From positions 62,001 through 126,000 of the forward strand of contig NZ_JACCHQ010000006.1 in the NCBI RefSeq assembly GCF_016031655.1: a DNA stretch of 64,000 bases, written 5' to 3'. The stretch comes from Bradyrhizobium glycinis. Its GTDB lineage: Bacteria > Pseudomonadota > Alphaproteobacteria > Rhizobiales > Xanthobacteraceae. Both the position numbers and the translations under genes were made by a program. Shown in pieces: positions 62,255 to 64,000 of the stretch. How positions within the stretch are numbered: position 1 is the first letter of the stretch; each line of letters starts with the position of its first letter. A model generated the notes under the pieces. It saw only the letters and a program-made list of their open reading frames with translations, was not told the DNA's origin and made no database searches.

Positions 62255-64000
62255 TGGATTATGCGGGCCGCGTCGCGCAGGCCGACACCTATCCGAAGAT
62301 GCTCCGGCTCAATGCCAGGGAGCACGGCAACGAAATCGCGCTGCGCGAGAAGGATCTCGGGCTCTGGCGCATCTTCACCTGGAACGACTATCAGGCCCGC
62401 GCGCGTGATTTCGCGCTCGGCCTCATCGAGCTCGGCCTGGGCCGCGGTGATGTCATCGGCCTTATCGGCGACAACCGGCCGGACTGGGTCGCGGCAGAAA
62501 TTGCAACACATGCCATTGGCGGCCTCAGCCTTGGGCTCTATCGCGACGTCCTGGATGAGGAGGCTTCCTATCTCCTCAATTACGGCGAGGCGCAGCTGGT
62601 CTTCGCTGAGGACGAGGAGCAGGTCGACAAGCTGCTTACCCTTGCCGAGCGCGTGCCGAAGCTGAAGCACATCATCTATTCCGATCCGCGCGGGATGCGG
62701 AAATACGACGACCCGCGCCTGATGTCGGCGGAGAGGTTTGCCGAGCTCGGCCGTGCCCGCGCCAGACGCGAGCCGGAGCTCTACGACAGATTGGTCGATG
62801 CCACCAAGGGCGAGGACGTCGCGATCCTCTGCACCACGTCCGGCACCACCTCGCATCCGAAGCTCGCGATGCTCGCCGCCGGACGCGTGCTCGGCCATTG
62901 CGCGACCTATCTCGCCTTCGACCCCAAGGGTCCCGGTGACGAATATGTCTCGGTGCTGCCGCTGCCCTGGATCATGGAACAGGTCTACGTGCTCGGCAAA
63001 GGTCTGCTGTGCCGGATGAAGATCAACTTCGTCGAAGAGCCCGACACGATGATGAACGATCTGCGCGAGATCGCACCGACCTTCGTGCTGTTCGCGCCGC
63101 GCGTCTGGGAATCCATTGCCGCCGACGTCCGTGCCAAGGTGATGGACGCAACGCCCTTCAAGCAGCGCCTGTTCGACATCGGCATGAAGTCGGGCCTTGC
63201 CGCACTCGAACAGGGGAGGCGCTCGGGCTTTGCCGACGCGATCCTGTTCCGCGCGCTGCGCGACCGCCTCGGCTTCACCCGGTTGCGCTCGGCCGCGACC
63301 GGCGGCGCAGCGCTCGGGCCTGACACCTTCAAGTTCTTCCAGGCCATGGGCGTGCCGCTGCGCACGCTCTACGGCCAGACCGAGCTGCTCGGGGCCTACA
63401 CGCTGCACCCCGAGGGCAAGGTCGACCCTGATACCACCGGCGTGCCGATGGCCGACAGCGTCGAGATCCGCATCGACAATGCCGACGTCCACGGCGTCGG
63501 CGAGATCGTCGTGCGGCACCCCAACATGTTCCTCGGCTACTACAAGAATCCCGAGGCCAGCGTCGCCGACCTCAAGGACGGCTGGCTGTGCTCCGGCGAT
63601 GCCGGCTATTTCAATGAAGACAACCAGCTGGTCGTCATCGACCGCATCAAAGATCTCGCCGAGACCTCCCGCGGCGAGCGCTTCTCGCCGCAGTTCATCG
63701 AGAACAAGCTGAAATTCTCGCCCTATATCGCCGAAGCCGTGGTGCTCGGCGCCGGCCGCGACGCGCTCGCGGCAATGATCTGCATCCGCTACTCCATCAT
63801 CTCGAAATGGGCGGAGAAGAACCGCCTCTCCTTCACGACCTATAGCGACCTCGCCTCACGGCCGGAGGTCTACGCGCTGCTGCAGAAGGAGGTCGAGACC
63901 GTCAACGCCACGCTGCCGCCGGCCCAGCGCATCTCGCGCTTCCTGCTGCTCTACAAGGAGCTTGACGCCGACGACGGCGAGCTCACCCGGACGCGAAAGG
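62251..64000 (+). CDS. AMP-dependent acyl-CoA synthetase/ligase, 3' end outside the window
   Basis: The ATG at 62251 has AGGAG 8 nt upstream and overlaps the preceding stop; 583 codons are visible. The ligase A3 P-loop reads CTTSGTTSHPK (near 194-204), YGQTE is the A5 motif (near 378-382) and LCSGDAGYF plus VIDRIKD form the A7/A8 region. It is of the long-chain fatty-acid ligase subgroup (large N-terminal domain). It would activate a carboxylic acid with ATP to an acyl-CoA after import by the Liv-type transporter. The end is not in the window; remaining operon members would follow. Confidence 0.9.
   Translation, partial: MMDYAGRVAQADTYPKMLRLNAREHGNEIALREKDLGLWRIFTWNDYQARARDFALGLIELGLGRGDVIGLIGDNRPDWVAAEIATHAIGGLSLGLYRDVLDEEASYLLNYGEAQLVFAEDEEQVDKLLTLAERVPKLKHIIYSDPRGMRKYDDPRLMSAERFAELGRARARREPELYDRLVDATKGEDVAILCTTSGTTSHPKLAMLAAGRVLGHCATYLAFDPKGPGDEYVSVLPLPWIMEQVYVLGKGLLCRMKINFVEEPDTMMNDLREIAPTFVLFAPRVWESIAADVRAKVMDATPFKQRLFDIGMKSGLAALEQGRRSGFADAILFRALRDRLGFTRLRSAATGGAALGPDTFKFFQAMGVPLRTLYGQTELLGAYTLHPEGKVDPDTTGVPMADSVEIRIDNADVHGVGEIVVRHPNMFLGYYKNPEASVADLKDGWLCSGDAGYFNEDNQLVVIDRIKDLAETSRGERFSPQFIENKLKFSPYIAEAVVLGAGRDALAAMICIRYSIISKWAEKNRLSFTTYSDLASRPEVYALLQKEVETVNATLPPAQRISRFLLLYKELDADDGELTRTRK

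Overview
The window is a contiguous, GC-rich stretch of an alphaproteobacterial chromosome, most likely Bradyrhizobium or a close relative in the Nitrobacteraceae. I infer this from the gene types, from the strong G/C preference at third codon positions, and from several intergenic palindromes of the kind scattered through Bradyrhizobium and Rhodopseudomonas genomes. I see no rRNA, tRNA, CRISPR array, insertion sequence, phage gene or integration scar. The content is core metabolism and cell envelope. Both ends cut through genes: a glycosyltransferase on the left and an acyl-CoA ligase on the right.

Layout. 1-1780: a metallophosphoesterase/glycosyltransferase pair that looks like the PlcP/Agt lipid-remodelling pair, with a convincing Pho box upstream. 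2054-9198: thiD, a hybrid histidine kinase whose membrane domain carries all the ethylene-binding residues known from plant ETR1, a stand-alone RAM-domain protein, a diheme cytochrome, a CHRD protein, a PLP sulfur-amino-acid enzyme and a c-556-type cytochrome. 9327-14586: an orphan molybdopterin subunit, an ABM-domain protein, a GNAT acetyltransferase, a DUF1127 protein, a 49-residue membrane peptide and DoxX.

14724-37940 is dominated by cell-surface sugar and lipid genes: murJ; an oxidoreductase/aminotransferase pair (GnnA/GnnB or WbpB/WbpE type); manC and lpsL; a flippase-like membrane protein; an initiating sugar-phosphate transferase with its 4-reductase and 4,6-dehydratase (a WbpL/WbpV/WbpM or WreU/WreQ/WreV type set); an O-antigen ligase; hldE, hldD and waaF; an LpcC-like glycosyltransferase; galE; an MsbA-like ABC exporter; and lpxO. 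Together they could supply and assemble lipid A, core and O-antigen.

38084-47284 holds a 51-residue small protein, a flavin monooxygenase, the methyl-cycle genes ahcY and metK, an unusual HTH-methyltransferase fusion next to metK, a secreted TPR-caspase-like protein and a MetE-like methyltransferase. 47304-52081 is a complete branched-chain amino-acid ABC transporter (livFGMH plus binding protein) with a large palindromic repeat inside it. 52553-60412 carries a lipoprotein, purU, hemD, a peroxiredoxin-like protein, a 1107-residue zinc-ribbon/adenylate cyclase/ATPase/TPR regulator and an MFS transporter. 61095-64000 has a Crp/Fnr regulator with a perfect upstream palindrome, then the start of a second Liv-type operon that includes an acyl-CoA ligase.

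All family assignments come from reading motifs by eye; no database search was run.
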